From NCBI GenBank assembly GCA_003164135.1, contig PLSD01000084.1, positions 1-34,012 of the forward strand: a stretch of 34,012 nt of DNA, given 5' to 3'. Below, piece after piece: positions 7,953 through 17,017 of the stretch (within the stretch, counting starts at the first letter, position 1; the number at the start of each line of letters is the position of its first letter). A program made the translations under genes and the position numbers. A model generated the notes under the pieces. That model did no database searches. It saw nothing but the letters and a program-made list of their open reading frames with translations, and was not told the DNA's origin. The DNA comes from Acetobacteraceae bacterium (lineage in GTDB: Bacteria; Pseudomonadota; Alphaproteobacteria; Acetobacterales; Acetobacteraceae).

Positions 7953-8003
7953 AAGGATCGCCGCAGGCGACCGCGCAGCGGCGCGAGCAAAGCGAGCATC
8001 CTT
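7953..8003. repeat. GC-rich element bounded by AAGGAT and ATCCTT, copy 2
   Basis: A 51-bp block with terminal dyad AAGGAT/ATCCTT and interior GCCGC and GCGAGC runs (GCGCGAGCAAAGCGAGC). It is the shorter relative of the block at 7806-7883 in the same orientation, 69 bp away. It lies just beyond the 3' end of the immunity-like gene, where it could act as a terminator on the minus strand, although no long T run follows. Confidence 0.45.
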
Positions 8004-8064
8004 TACGGCTTTGAGACAACGCGCGATCATTGAATATAAAAAGGACCAAAAATCACGCCGGTGA

Positions 8065-8610
8065 TTAGCCGGGAGGCAGGGGACGTTCGCTTGAAGTAGA
8101 TGGCTCCGATGTATGATTTTCAATCGTTACATCGCCATTCTGAGAGATGCTTGTTGTGTTACCATTCCATTTATGAAGAGACCATACGATGATATCCGGC
8201 TCAAGCTGCTCCGGCAGGGGGAGTATGTTGAGTATTCCACCCAAATCGAATTTGATGATTAAACGAGCTTTATTCTCTTCAAAGTCAATCGACGTGACTT
8301 TTTGTCCATCAAGATTTTTAAGGACTTCATCAATTAACATTTTGTCCTGATTAAAACTAGATTTTTTCTCTCCTGTGGCAACACTCCATGCCGCTTCTTG
8401 TACCCAAAGATGCCAAGTCCCTTTTATTGAAACATGCCGCCGCCCCAGTGATTCGACCACAATTGGCATGTTTTTCGCTGATGAAACAATCGGTTCTCTT
8501 ACAGCAAGATTAGGGTTACCAAACTCCATCGTTAGGAAACTGCCGTGCCCCCGCTTAACTGACCAAACAAGCTGACCGATTATCGAGGCAACAAAATCAT
8601 GTATATCCAT
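8065..8610 (-). CDS. Immunity-like protein downstream of the full-length Rhs
   Basis: A 181-residue soluble protein, no signal peptide, located about 30 bp after the rhs stop on the same strand. Conserved-looking segments are IGQLVWSVKRGHGSFLTMEF near the start and GTWHLWVQEAAWSVATGE in the middle, typical of a family of small proteins found after polymorphic toxins. ATG 8610 is chosen with AAGGA upstream; a GTG directly before it is also possible. The gene is AT-richer than its surroundings. It is expected to protect the cell from the adjacent Rhs tip; this is inferred from position. Confidence 0.6.
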   Translation of the reverse strand: MDIHDFVASIIGQLVWSVKRGHGSFLTMEFGNPNLAVREPIVSSAKNMPIVVESLGRRHVSIKGTWHLWVQEAAWSVATGEKKSSFNQDKMLIDEVLKNLDGQKVTSIDFEENKARLIIKFDLGGILNILPLPEQLEPDIIVWSLHKWNGNTTSISQNGDVTIENHTSEPSTSSERPLPPG

Positions 8611-8643
8611 CACAATTTCCTTCCGAATAATGCATGATTTGAG

Positions 8644-11600
8644 TTATTCGCCAAACATACCTTGTCCAATTTGAAGTATTTCATGATAGCCATAATTCTG
8701 ACCTGAAATCTCGTCGTGAAGCTGTCTAGCTTGGTCTTGATTTAGGCCAAGCTGCTTCACTATGTCTCGGAACTGCTTGTTTTGTCTCTGATTGTCGCCT
8801 GGCGTTCCATCGTCCGAGGCATTTTGCACGCAGCCACCAGATCCATTTGGATTACCTGGGTTTGGATTCGGGCTAGGCGCACCGGCCGCAGCGGCTCCGC
8901 CCGAAATAAGTCCGAGCGGATCGACGTTGTTGACTGGGTCCCCATTGACATATGCGTATAGGTTAAGGCCTGTTGTGTCGAAAAGCGAAACAACGGCAGG
9001 GACCTTAACCTTAGACGAAACAGCGGGAATTTTCGGCAGAGAAATAGACCCGTAATCCAGCCCAGATTGTTGGTTACCAAATCCGGTTGACGAGTCGGCC
9101 CCTCCCGCCAAACCACCGCTGAACTCCCCCGCCGGATCGCGCGATAACCACCTACCGCTGACGGGATCATAGGCTCTGAACCAGGTCAGATACAGTCCGG
9201 ATGGTTGGTGCAAGAACATACCGGCGTAGCCGTAATCGGTGACTGGCGCCGTTGTTTGCAGAGGATTGCCATAGGGGTCGTAGTCGTATGTCGGCGCGCC
9301 GCCTGCGTAGAAAACCCGCCGGACGGAGCCGAGATTATCGGTGCCATAATAATACGAGGTGGCGGGTGAGCCGGGAACATACTCGCCCTCGGCGTAATAT
9401 TCCCTGGTCACTGTACCGGCGCTGTTGCGCGCTTGGCAGGGTTGCATGCCGCACCAGATGTAGGAGGTGGTCACGGCCGTACCGCCACCGGCCGGTGTTT
9501 CGGCAATCGTGATGCGCCGGCCCAGTCCGTCATAGGTGAATTTGCTAACCTTACCGGATTGCGCCGGATAGGTGATATTGACCGGCCGGTTTTCGGCGTC
9601 CCAAGAAATGGAATGGGTGCCATCCGTGTTCAGGTCGCCATCGGTATTGTAGCCATAGGTCTGGCTCGATGGCGGCGGGTTTTGCAGGCTTGATATCTGG
9701 TTGAGGCCGTTGAAGCTTGCCGTCTGCTGTCCCGTAGGGGGATAAGAGATGGTGCTGTCGCTCGTCTGCGTCGTGCCGGTGATTTCGTTCTCGGCGTCCG
9801 TTGTGTATTGGAAGGTCGAATACTGGCCGGATGACAGACCGGTGGTGCTCACGCCCGAGAGGCGCCGGTCGCCCGTGTTGGGCAGGTAGCTCCATGTCGT
9901 CGCCAGTGTCGAGCCGGTGAGCGAACGCGAGGCAATCTGACTGGTTGCCCCCAGATAGGCGAGCGTAAAAGCGCCGAGGTCATTGGTGTCGCCGGTCAGC
10001 CTCCCCAGCGCATCATATTGGAAGGTTTCTGCTCCAGCCCCCATGACTGTGCGTGAGCTTGGCCGCCCGAGAGCATCATAAGCATAGGTAATAGTGCTGC
10101 TGGCCAGCGGCGGGATTTCCTGCAGGAGCTGGAACGCGCCATTGGAACCCGGCGGCACGTAGCTATATTGCGTCGTACCCGTGCCATCCGTCATCGAAAC
10201 GAGCCGCGGGAAATAAATGTCATAGGCAAAGCTGATATTCGGCGTCGGCTGCCAGGTGTTTGAATAGGTAATGCCGGCTACCTCGTTATCGGCATCGTAA
10301 CTGTACTGCTTCGTCTCCCCGCGGCCATCCAGGATCGATTTGAGGCGGCTGGTCGTGTTCTCGTATGTGTAGGTGATGGTGCTGTTGTCGTTGAAAGTTT
10401 TGCTTATCAGCCGGTCTTCGAGATCATAGGCCCATTGGGTAATCTTACCTCTGGGATCGGTCAATTTGGTCAGTGTGCTGTCGGGGTTATAGGCATAGTG
10501 GGTTTGATGGCCGGTTGAATCGGTCATCGCCGTCAGTCGCCGGTCGGCATCGTATGTGTAGGTCCATATCCGGCCGAGGCGATCCTGGTACGAGGCAAGA
10601 TCCAGATTGTTATAGGTGTAGGTGTCCGCCGTCCCGTCCGGATAGGTAGTTTTCGTAATGCGGTTGGCGGCATCATAATAGTAGTGGGCGGTCCAGCCCT
10701 GGGAATCGGCGTACGTGGCGACGCGGTCAAAGGCATCGTAGGTGTACGTCGCGGCCGTGACGCCGTTGGCATTCACGATTGAGGTAAGGTCACCGGTGGA
10801 GTTGTAGTGGTAAGTCGTCGTCTGGTTCAGCGGGTTGGTGACCGACGTCAGTTGCCCCGCGGCATTGTAGCTTTGCTTCGTTACTTGCCCCGCAGCATCG
10901 ACATAAGCGACAGGCCGGTGAGTATAATTGTAGCCGATCTGGGCGAGTACCGTATTAACTGTGCTCGCCGTTTGCTGGTAAATTGCCGATAGGTCGATCT
11001 GGTTCAGATACGAGAAGGACGTGGTACGTCCTATGGGATCGATTTCCTGGGTTGGCTGGAAGAAGCCTGTCGTGCCGTACGCGGTCTGGTTGATCTGGGT
11101 GGTGCCGTCATCGAGAACGCGGCCAGTGGCAATTGGCTGGTTGTAAGTTCCGGCGTAGTAGCCGGCCGTTTGCCCTGGATAGTTGAACCATATCCGGTTT
11201 TCGAGCGGATTTTTGATGCTTTCGATGGTTGTCGACTTGGTGCTGGTGTTTGGCACGTGGGCAAAATGCCAATCGACGGCCTTGGTGTAATCGCAGCCCC
11301 CTGTCGGGGTGCAGCCGGCCAGGACGTAGGCATTTTTATCCCAGTGAAAGCTGTCGCGGTATTCCAAGTATTGGTTTTCCAGCGTCACCGGCATGCCCAC
11401 CGGCACCGTGCTCGCCGGATCGGTGTCCGGAATCCCCGGAGCAGGCTCCACCCACTCTTCGCGCTCATGATAGCCGAGGGGGTCGGTTACCTGCAAAAAC
11501 CGTGGCGGCCCGCTGCTTCCGGGAGCCGTGTAGGCAAAATTCGTCGTGCCGTACGGTGTCGTCAAGGAATTGACCAGCGAGTTGGCATCGTAGGTAAAGC

Positions 11601-13359
11601 TTGATGTCAGCCCCAGGATGTCGGTGATCGAGGACAGGCGGCCTGCGCTGTCGTAGGTGAACGTTGCGCTGCGCCCGAACGGATCGGTGATCTGGGTAAC
11701 AAGCAAAGGCTGCGCGGGCTGGTTATACGAGAAGGTAGTTTGCCGGCCCGTTGCATCCGTCAACGAAATGAGCCGCATCTGGCTGTCGTAATTGAGCGTG
11801 AGTGTGTTGCCCTGCGAGTCGATCACCTGGCTCAGAAAAATATGCCGTGGATAGGCTATGTTGCCGTCGGACTGAGCATAGATATTGACGCTGCCATCCG
11901 GAAGCTGGCGCCGGTAGGTGACCGGGTTTGCCGACGCGAGAACCAGGACCGAATTGTCGTCGCTCTCCGTGGCGAACGCACCGGTGGAGCTATTGTAGCC
12001 CGTGTAGTAATATGCACCGCCACCGGGGAGGTAGCGCGATACGCTTGCTCCGGGATTGGTCGGGTCGTCCGTCACATAGGCAAGCCAGTTCAGCGTCCAT
12101 TTTTGGCTGACATTGTAGAAGCTGAAATTCGCCGGCTGGCTGTCCTCGCGCTGGTTATAGGTAATCGCGACTGTCGGAGCCGGGCCGATCGGTGGCGTAT
12201 AGCCCACGGGCTGATCCGAGAGCGTGAGGCCCACGGTCGCGGCTTTGATGCCGTAGCCGCACATCGGGCAGCCATCTGGACCACCGCCTGCAAACGGGTC
12301 ACCCGCGTCACCCGGCTGTACCGCGTTTGTTGCTCCTTTCCCCCATATCTGAGCGGCTGCGGCACTACTTGCCGTCAGCCAGCCAGTGCGCATTGTCTTC
12401 GAGGCGGGCACCAGGAAATAGCCGCTGGACTCGGTGTCGAGCGCGGCCTGAGTCACCCAGAGATCGGCACCAGCAAAAACGGGGTCTTCGACATGGTAGC
12501 GCCCATTGGCTTCGCCAACGATCGTCGCAAAATGGCCAGCTTTCCAATGCACGATCGATGGTATGGGCACTGGCTGCCCCGGCTTCCGCAACACAAGACG
12601 GGAGGAAAAGCCCAGCTTGTCGCCAATTTTCCCCAACTCGCCAAGGTTCGTACCGGCCGTCCCCGAAGGGTAAAACGGCAGGAGGTTCCCCCGCTGGTCA
12701 TGCGGGTTTTGCGCCAGCATGAGAATTCCCAATGCTATGGGGCCGCAATTATACAAATGCTTGTGGTCCCGCTGCGCCATTGTCAGGGCTTCCCGCGCGT
12801 CTTGCACGTCTTCCGTGGCGGAGCCGGTGACACGCCGGTTGCCAATCTCGGCGAACAAGGCCGTCAGATTCTGGGATTGCCCCAGGGAGGCATAGAGGCG
12901 GGCAAGTTGGCCGACGGCACGGTCGACCAGCGCATGGGCGCGCGGATCGGTCGCGCCTTTGCCCTGCTGCCAGGCGGCTTTCCAGGCGTCGATGGCCAGT
13001 GAAAAGTTGCCGTCATGGAGGTAGGATAAGCCTAAATTGGTCAGCAACGCGGGTGCCCAACCAGAATTGGGGTATTGAGACAGGAACCCGGTCAGGCTGC
13101 TGAAATCGTCAGGGTTGGTGCGGTGGGCATAGACTGCCAGCGCTTTGGAAAGTGCCAGGTCTTCCGCGGGGGTTGCCGGCGCGGTCTGGACGAGAGGCTC
13201 GGCAAAAAGCGTAGGTTGGCGTGGCGGCGTTACATCTAGGGCAGCTCGTGCGATTGCGGTCTTTTGCACCGGAGCGGCGGGCGCAGGGGCGGCGAATAAG
13301 GAGCAAGCCGCAACGCAGATCGACGCGGTGATGAGCGTTCGCCACCTGTGCCTGGTCAT
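8644..13359 (-). CDS. Secreted Rhs/YD-repeat polymorphic toxin with TPR and C39-like peptidase domain
   Basis: A 1571-residue protein. Residues 1-29 are a Sec signal peptide (ITASICVAACSLFAAPAPAA). Residues about 65-180 are helical with TPR-like repeats (LTNLGLSYLHDGNFSLAIDAW). Residues about 195-300 resemble a C39 cysteine peptidase: C205 in LYNCGPIAL, H276 in HWKAGHFATIVG and D292 in HVEDPVF. Then a linker with CPMCGYG, and a long YD-repeat region (about 400-1380, units such as YTYDADRRLTAMTDSTGHQTHY). The Rhs core follows (NLGSVRR, GMFLHQPSGLYL, GRWLSRDPAGE, NNVDPLG), and a variable tip of about 87 residues with QARQLHDEISGQNYGYHEI. The core should encapsulate the tip toxin; the tip activity is not identified. 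CGGAGG lies seven bases before the ATG. Confidence 0.88.
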   Translation of the reverse strand: MTRHRWRTLITASICVAACSLFAAPAPAAPVQKTAIARAALDVTPPRQPTLFAEPLVQTAPATPAEDLALSKALAVYAHRTNPDDFSSLTGFLSQYPNSGWAPALLTNLGLSYLHDGNFSLAIDAWKAAWQQGKGATDPRAHALVDRAVGQLARLYASLGQSQNLTALFAEIGNRRVTGSATEDVQDAREALTMAQRDHKHLYNCGPIALGILMLAQNPHDQRGNLLPFYPSGTAGTNLGELGKIGDKLGFSSRLVLRKPGQPVPIPSIVHWKAGHFATIVGEANGRYHVEDPVFAGADLWVTQAALDTESSGYFLVPASKTMRTGWLTASSAAAAQIWGKGATNAVQPGDAGDPFAGGGPDGCPMCGYGIKAATVGLTLSDQPVGYTPPIGPAPTVAITYNQREDSQPANFSFYNVSQKWTLNWLAYVTDDPTNPGASVSRYLPGGGAYYYTGYNSSTGAFATESDDNSVLVLASANPVTYRRQLPDGSVNIYAQSDGNIAYPRHIFLSQVIDSQGNTLTLNYDSQMRLISLTDATGRQTTFSYNQPAQPLLVTQITDPFGRSATFTYDSAGRLSSITDILGLTSSFTYDANSLVNSLTTPYGTTNFAYTAPGSSGPPRFLQVTDPLGYHEREEWVEPAPGIPDTDPASTVPVGMPVTLENQYLEYRDSFHWDKNAYVLAGCTPTGGCDYTKAVDWHFAHVPNTSTKSTTIESIKNPLENRIWFNYPGQTAGYYAGTYNQPIATGRVLDDGTTQINQTAYGTTGFFQPTQEIDPIGRTTSFSYLNQIDLSAIYQQTASTVNTVLAQIGYNYTHRPVAYVDAAGQVTKQSYNAAGQLTSVTNPLNQTTTYHYNSTGDLTSIVNANGVTAATYTYDAFDRVATYADSQGWTAHYYYDAANRITKTTYPDGTADTYTYNNLDLASYQDRLGRIWTYTYDADRRLTAMTDSTGHQTHYAYNPDSTLTKLTDPRGKITQWAYDLEDRLISKTFNDNSTITYTYENTTSRLKSILDGRGETKQYSYDADNEVAGITYSNTWQPTPNISFAYDIYFPRLVSMTDGTGTTQYSYVPPGSNGAFQLLQEIPPLASSTITYAYDALGRPSSRTVMGAGAETFQYDALGRLTGDTNDLGAFTLAYLGATSQIASRSLTGSTLATTWSYLPNTGDRRLSGVSTTGLSSGQYSTFQYTTDAENEITGTTQTSDSTISYPPTGQQTASFNGLNQISSLQNPPPSSQTYGYNTDGDLNTDGTHSISWDAENRPVNITYPAQSGKVSKFTYDGLGRRITIAETPAGGGTAVTTSYIWCGMQPCQARNSAGTVTREYYAEGEYVPGSPATSYYYGTDNLGSVRRVFYAGGAPTYDYDPYGNPLQTTAPVTDYGYAGMFLHQPSGLYLTWFRAYDPVSGRWLSRDPAGEFSGGLAGGADSSTGFGNQQSGLDYGSISLPKIPAVSSKVKVPAVVSLFDTTGLNLYAYVNGDPVNNVDPLGLISGGAAAAGAPSPNPNPGNPNGSGGCVQNASDDGTPGDNQRQNKQFRDIVKQLGLNQDQARQLHDEISGQNYGYHEILQIGQGMFGE

Positions 13360-13489
13360 TCGCGGCCTCCGTGATTCAGGTGTGGATGTAGCGGCAAGAG
13401 TGGGAGCTTCAGGCCAGCAGCCGGCGGCCTGATCGAAGCAGGGTTTGGCTCATGCAAGGTCAATTCACGGCAGTGCTGGTGACCCGTAT

Positions 13490-13768
13490 TCATTGGGCTG
13501 TCCATGGGAAGCATCCCCAGACGCCGGAGCCCCATACAGGCGACACGGGTGTACCAGACGCGGTAATGGTCTGGGCTGTCCGGTTGCCGTTAGCGTCGTA
13601 GCTGTATGCAACGCAGGTGCCGTTGTCATAGAGCGCTGTCGTGACGCGGCCGAGCTGGTCATAACTATAGGTGACTGAAGCTGTGGTGGCATCGGCGCTC
13701 ACTGCTCCGAGGGAGATCAGGAGTAGCGTTGCAAGAGGTAGTCTAAACAGCCTGATCCGAAGGAACAT
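13490..13768 (-). CDS. Small secreted single YD-repeat protein
   Basis: A 92-residue protein with a signal peptide (about 1-27, LPLATLLLISLGAVSADA), then YD-repeat units YSYDQLGRVTTALYDNGT and YSYDANGNRT, and an end with the aromatic motif WGSGVWGCFPW. It lies about 130 bp upstream of the large rhs in the same direction. It is complete rather than a broken rhs: it has its own GAGG site, signal peptide and stop. Small one-unit Rhs-like exported proteins of this shape accompany some large rhs genes. Role unknown; it might assist or cap the shell of the large protein. Confidence 0.65.
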   Translation of the reverse strand: MFLRIRLFRLPLATLLLISLGAVSADATTASVTYSYDQLGRVTTALYDNGTCVAYSYDANGNRTAQTITASGTPVSPVWGSGVWGCFPWTAQ

Positions 13769-13914
13769 TGACCCTCACTTACCCGCACCGATGCGTGACT
13801 ATGTTGAATTGATGCAGCCATCCATGTTTCGACAGAGCCGCCAAAAACGGCGCATTTGGACGCTGCTAGAGACCTTGTGTGCCGCCTGGGCGAAGCAGCT
13901 CGGTGCCACTCTTC

Positions 13915-14844
13915 CTAGGCAGTACGATGATAATGAAAAAACGTTACCCCTCCATTTGTCGAGTATCCGCGTAGATAGAGCCCCATCTTTGTAGGGGCGC
14001 TGATAAAAGAACTGGCGGAATATGTTCCAACCGGTACGAGAGAATTTATGTCTGAGCCGGCCGAGATGTTAAAATTCGTTCCGTCATAATTAATCTGCAT
14101 AATGGTCATCGTGGAATCGACAGTAAAGGTGGTGCATCCGCCGGAATAAGTCGCATAATTAGTCCATTGGCAGTTAGACGTTACGTTGTAAGAACCTGAC
14201 ACATAGAATTCAAAGGATACAAATTTTCCGGAACCGTCGCCGATAGCCAACCCGGCTGCAGCTTGCCCCGCAGAAGCAATGGAAGATAGGTCCAGCCCAA
14301 TGGTGACCGTAAACGGTGTAGAGGCCGGAATTGCCGTCTTATCCCAAAGCACACCTAGATTTTCAGCGTTCTGATTTGGTTGGTACATCGCCAAGCCGGT
14401 GCTGGTATCCGTCCCCGTCGTACCTGAGGGCTGATTTCCCCAGGTAAAATTTGTCAACTTGGGAGCAGTGTACGGCGTGGCGGCGCCAGAAATCGTTATA
14501 CTTCCAGGTCCATTCGTAACCGAGATTCCCGACCCGGCCGTTATCGTTGCCGCAACCGGCGGTCCACCAGTTGAACCGATCGCTATCTGGCCATTGGTCA
14601 ATGGACCGACGGCACCGAAAGTTCCGGTACCTGCTTTATATTGAAGGGCGTTGGTCGAGCCAGCGGGAGCCGTGTTGACGCAAGTCAGCACGCTGTTGAA
14701 ATTTCCCATGACCTGCGAGGCGTCCGCGGTTTGGCCGTTCGTCAGCTGATTTGGTACGGTGCATGCGGCATGGGCTGAACTGAAGGGTGCCAAGAACAGA
14801 GTGGCCAGCGCGAAAGCCAAGGGCAAAGCATAGGGTCGCCGCAT
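13915..14844 (-). CDS. Exported Gly/Thr/Ser-rich tail-fibre-like protein
   Basis: A 309-residue protein. ATG 14844 follows GGAGAG by eight bases and opens a clear signal peptide (MRRPYALPLAFALATLFLAP...AHA). The mature part begins with CTVPNQLTNGQTADASQVMGNFN, a motif common at the start of phage tail-fibre-like and surface proteins, then shows beta-strand spacing such as GQIAIGSTGGPPVAATITAGSGISVTNG split over short repeats. The C-terminal half has a jelly-roll-like pattern. It heads the leftward rhs group and may be a surface or secreted partner. A specific function cannot be assigned. Confidence 0.65.
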   Translation of the reverse strand: MRRPYALPLAFALATLFLAPFSSAHAACTVPNQLTNGQTADASQVMGNFNSVLTCVNTAPAGSTNALQYKAGTGTFGAVGPLTNGQIAIGSTGGPPVAATITAGSGISVTNGPGSITISGAATPYTAPKLTNFTWGNQPSGTTGTDTSTGLAMYQPNQNAENLGVLWDKTAIPASTPFTVTIGLDLSSIASAGQAAAGLAIGDGSGKFVSFEFYVSGSYNVTSNCQWTNYATYSGGCTTFTVDSTMTIMQINYDGTNFNISAGSDINSLVPVGTYSASSFISAPTKMGLYLRGYSTNGGVTFFHYHRTA

Positions 14845-15112
14845 GTGAATACTCTCCATTTTGGCTGGTGCGGACGCTTCATACGGAATTAATTGAAGAT
14901 ATCATCTTTAAACCCCGGGCCGGTGTCCAGAAAAATCGCGTAATAGTTGCTGCATCACAAGAAATTCACGGACAGGTGGTTAGCTCAGCCATCTAAGCCG
15001 GACTTGAAATGGGGCTACGGATGAATCGGCGTTGGTTTCTATATATGATAATGTCCTTTATCTTATATTTAGTGGCATGGTAAGATCGGTGCAAACCCGA
15101 GTCGGAGTTCTC

Positions 15113-15628
15113 ATGGCAGGATGGTTCAGGAAGACCGAAAAAGTCACGGCCGAGACCGCCAGACGGATCACCGGCATCTCCATTCCCTTTGGCGGCATCA
15201 CATGGGCTGACCCAGGCCCCTCCGACGCGCAGAAGGTCCGAGAGTTCATCTTGTTCCTCGAAGACCGGCGCGTCCTCTACAACGCCCATGACCTGGAAGT
15301 GGTCAGCCAGGTCGAACACTCGATCCATGAAATCAGGGAGCAATGCACGAAATCTCTGCAAGCCCTGCCGCCCAAGGCTTTCGCCGTGATCCCGATCCGA
15401 TCTATTCGTGAGGCCGGCCGCCGGTTCCATGACGATCAAAAGGAAGAGTTTCGTTTTTTCCACTTCGATGGGCACGGGCGTTCCAGGGAAGGCAGTCCAG
15501 GGTTTTTCACGGCGCTGGGAGCTTTCAGGGCGATAGTTGGTTTGCAGGTTGCCCAGCTCGCCGCTCATTATGACATCGATGTCGAGGGCGATTTGGCGGC
15601 AGTTTTGCCGAACCTCGAAGGAGAATAA
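15113..15628 (+). CDS. Hypothetical protein (DUF6650-like) upstream of DUF2513 gene
   Basis: A 171-residue soluble protein starting MAGWFRKTEKVTAETARRITGISIPFGGITW. The opening segment resembles that of DUF6650-like small proteins (RxITGISxPxGGxSW), followed by an acidic helical middle and a beta-rich end. ATG 15113 is used because GGAG lies about seven bases upstream; an earlier in-frame ATG at 15032 lacks a good site. It is four bases ahead of the DUF2513-type gene, so the two are coupled with the recombinase in one operon. Function unknown. Confidence 0.6.
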   Translation: MAGWFRKTEKVTAETARRITGISIPFGGITWADPGPSDAQKVREFILFLEDRRVLYNAHDLEVVSQVEHSIHEIREQCTKSLQALPPKAFAVIPIRSIREAGRRFHDDQKEEFRFFHFDGHGRSREGSPGFFTALGAFRAIVGLQVAQLAAHYDIDVEGDLAAVLPNLEGE

Positions 15629-15631
15629 TAC

Positions 15632-16006
15632 GTGCATCGTGACATGGACCTCGTGCGGGAGATACTTCTTAAAATAGAAGCTGATCCGGAATTTGACGGT
15701 AATAAAATGCGGGGCATCAGCGGTGCTGCTCTCGGAATCACGGACCACACAGACCCGGAGATATTTTATAATGCCGTTCATCTCGTGGAAGAGGGGTATT
15801 TAGAAGGCAATGTAAAAATGGCGCACGCGGGGCTTGTCATGGTGAAAAAACTGACGTGGCGTGGCCATGAGTATCTTGATGCTACCAGGGACCCCGATAT
15901 TTGGGAGAAAACAAAAGCGAAGGCCAAGGGCGCGGCGAGCGTTGGTATGGGGCTTCTCTTCGAAATCGCCAAAGCCGAAATTAAGAAAAAGCTGGGGCTG
16001 TCATGA
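15632..16006 (+). CDS. DUF2513-family protein
   Basis: A 124-residue protein starting with GTG, preceded by GAAGGAGA. It shows the DUF2513 pattern: an opening RDMDLVREILLKIEADPEF, a middle YNAVHLVEEGYLEG resembling a winged helix, then LTWRGHEYLDATRDPDIWEK. The family is common on prophages and islands and has no assigned biochemical role. The C-terminal helix (GLLFEIAKAEIKKKLGL) is amphipathic. The stop overlaps the start of the integrase gene by four bases (ATGA), so the two are translationally coupled. Confidence 0.8.
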   Translation: MHRDMDLVREILLKIEADPEFDGNKMRGISGAALGITDHTDPEIFYNAVHLVEEGYLEGNVKMAHAGLVMVKKLTWRGHEYLDATRDPDIWEKTKAKAKGAASVGMGLLFEIAKAEIKKKLGLS

Positions 16007-16962
16007 ACTCTCTTGCCCCCATAGCTGCACCAACTTTTGTCCCCGCCTTCGTCTCGGCGGCCGGCGGCCGCGCCTGCCTTCGTTTCCTGGAGTTTTTCGC
16101 GGCCAATATCCGCAACCCGCACACGCGGCGGGCATACAGCCGGGCCGTGGCGGATTTTATGGCCTGGTGCGAGGATGCCGGCGTGCGTTCAATTACCCAG
16201 GTGCAGCCGTTGCATGTGGCGGCTTGGGTGGAGTTGCAGACACGCGAGCATGCCGCGCCAACCGCGAAGCTGCGCTTGGCGGCTGTGCGGCATTTGTTCG
16301 ACTGGTTGGTGACAGGTCAGATTGTGCCGGTGAACCCGGCCGCCTCGGTGCGCGGCCCTCGCCATATCGTGAAATCAGGCAAGACGCCGGTGCTGGAGCC
16401 GGAAGAGGCGCGCGCGCTACTGGATAGCATCGACGTGACGACGTCGGCGGGCCTGCGCGACCGGGCGCTGATCGGGCTGATGGTTTATTCGTTCGCGCGG
16501 ATCGGCGCCGCGCTGGGGATGAAGGGCGAGGACGTTTTTACCCAGAAGCGCCGGTTATGGGTGCGGCTGCGCGAAAAAGGCGGCAAGCAGCACGAAATGC
16601 CCTGCCACCATAATCTGGAGACCTACCTGCACGCCTACATCGAAGGGGCTGGCTTGGCAGAGGACACCAAGGGGCCGCTGTTCCGAACCATCGGCCGGGG
16701 AACTGGCAAGCTCACCCGCACCCCCCTGCCCCAGGCCAATGCCTACGCCATGATCGGCCGGCGCGCCACTGCAGCCGGGATCGAAACCAAGGTGGGAAAC
16801 CACAGCTTTAGGGCGACCGGGATCACTGCCTATCTAAAAAACGGCGGCACGTTGGAAAACGCCGCCGCCATGGCAAATCATGCTTCGACCCGGACCACCC
16901 AGCTCTATGATCGGCGGCAGGACGACATCAGCCTTGATGAGGTAGAGCGGATTAGGGTTTGA
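16003..16962 (+). CDS. Tyrosine recombinase / phage-type integrase
   Basis: A 319-residue recombinase with an N-terminal core-binding domain (about 24-105) and a catalytic domain (about 128-310). The catalytic residues can be picked out: R166 in SFARIGAAL, K192 or K195 in REKGGKQ, H267 and R270 in HSFRATGI, H293 in ANHASTRTTQ and Y302 in LYDRR. It differs from the recombinase at 1736-2797 and has its own island operon, suggesting that two elements were joined here. No tRNA or attachment site is seen next to it. Confidence 0.9.
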   Translation: MNSLAPIAAPTFVPAFVSAAGGRACLRFLEFFAANIRNPHTRRAYSRAVADFMAWCEDAGVRSITQVQPLHVAAWVELQTREHAAPTAKLRLAAVRHLFDWLVTGQIVPVNPAASVRGPRHIVKSGKTPVLEPEEARALLDSIDVTTSAGLRDRALIGLMVYSFARIGAALGMKGEDVFTQKRRLWVRLREKGGKQHEMPCHHNLETYLHAYIEGAGLAEDTKGPLFRTIGRGTGKLTRTPLPQANAYAMIGRRATAAGIETKVGNHSFRATGITAYLKNGGTLENAAAMANHASTRTTQLYDRRQDDISLDEVERIRV

Positions 16963-16982
16963 GTGATGGCGACTGATTGTGA

Positions 16983-17010
16983 TTGACAATACACCATAAT
17001 GGTGTAAAAA
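16983..17010 (+). promoter_or_regulatory. mqsRA promoter with palindromic operator in the spacer
   Basis: A consensus -35 TTGACA (16983-16988) and a weak -10 TAAAAA (17005-17010) are spaced 16 bp. The perfect palindrome TACACCAT-A-ATGGTGTA (16990-17006) fills the spacer, as expected for an antitoxin operator. The start codon of mqsR follows only seven bases after the -10 box, so the mRNA may be leaderless. Confidence 0.65.
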
Positions 17011-17017
17011 TGGCGTA

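Larger units (their letters stand above)
7657..8064. other. Gene-free stretch with two related dyad elements
   Basis: No convincing gene is present. Apart from the two GC-rich AAGGAT...TCCTT elements listed separately I see no further structure. The frames here are short, compositionally odd and have no ribosome binding site. Confidence 0.6.

Noticed and set aside
11740-13002. 420-codon plus-strand frame within the rhs region
   Set aside because: Antisense shadow of the rhs N-terminal and peptidase-like domain; Arg/His-rich without domain signature.
14993-15781. 262-codon minus-strand frame opposite the DUF6650-like and DUF2513 genes
   Set aside because: It lies on the complement of two genes with good ribosome binding sites and recognisable family motifs; it has none itself.
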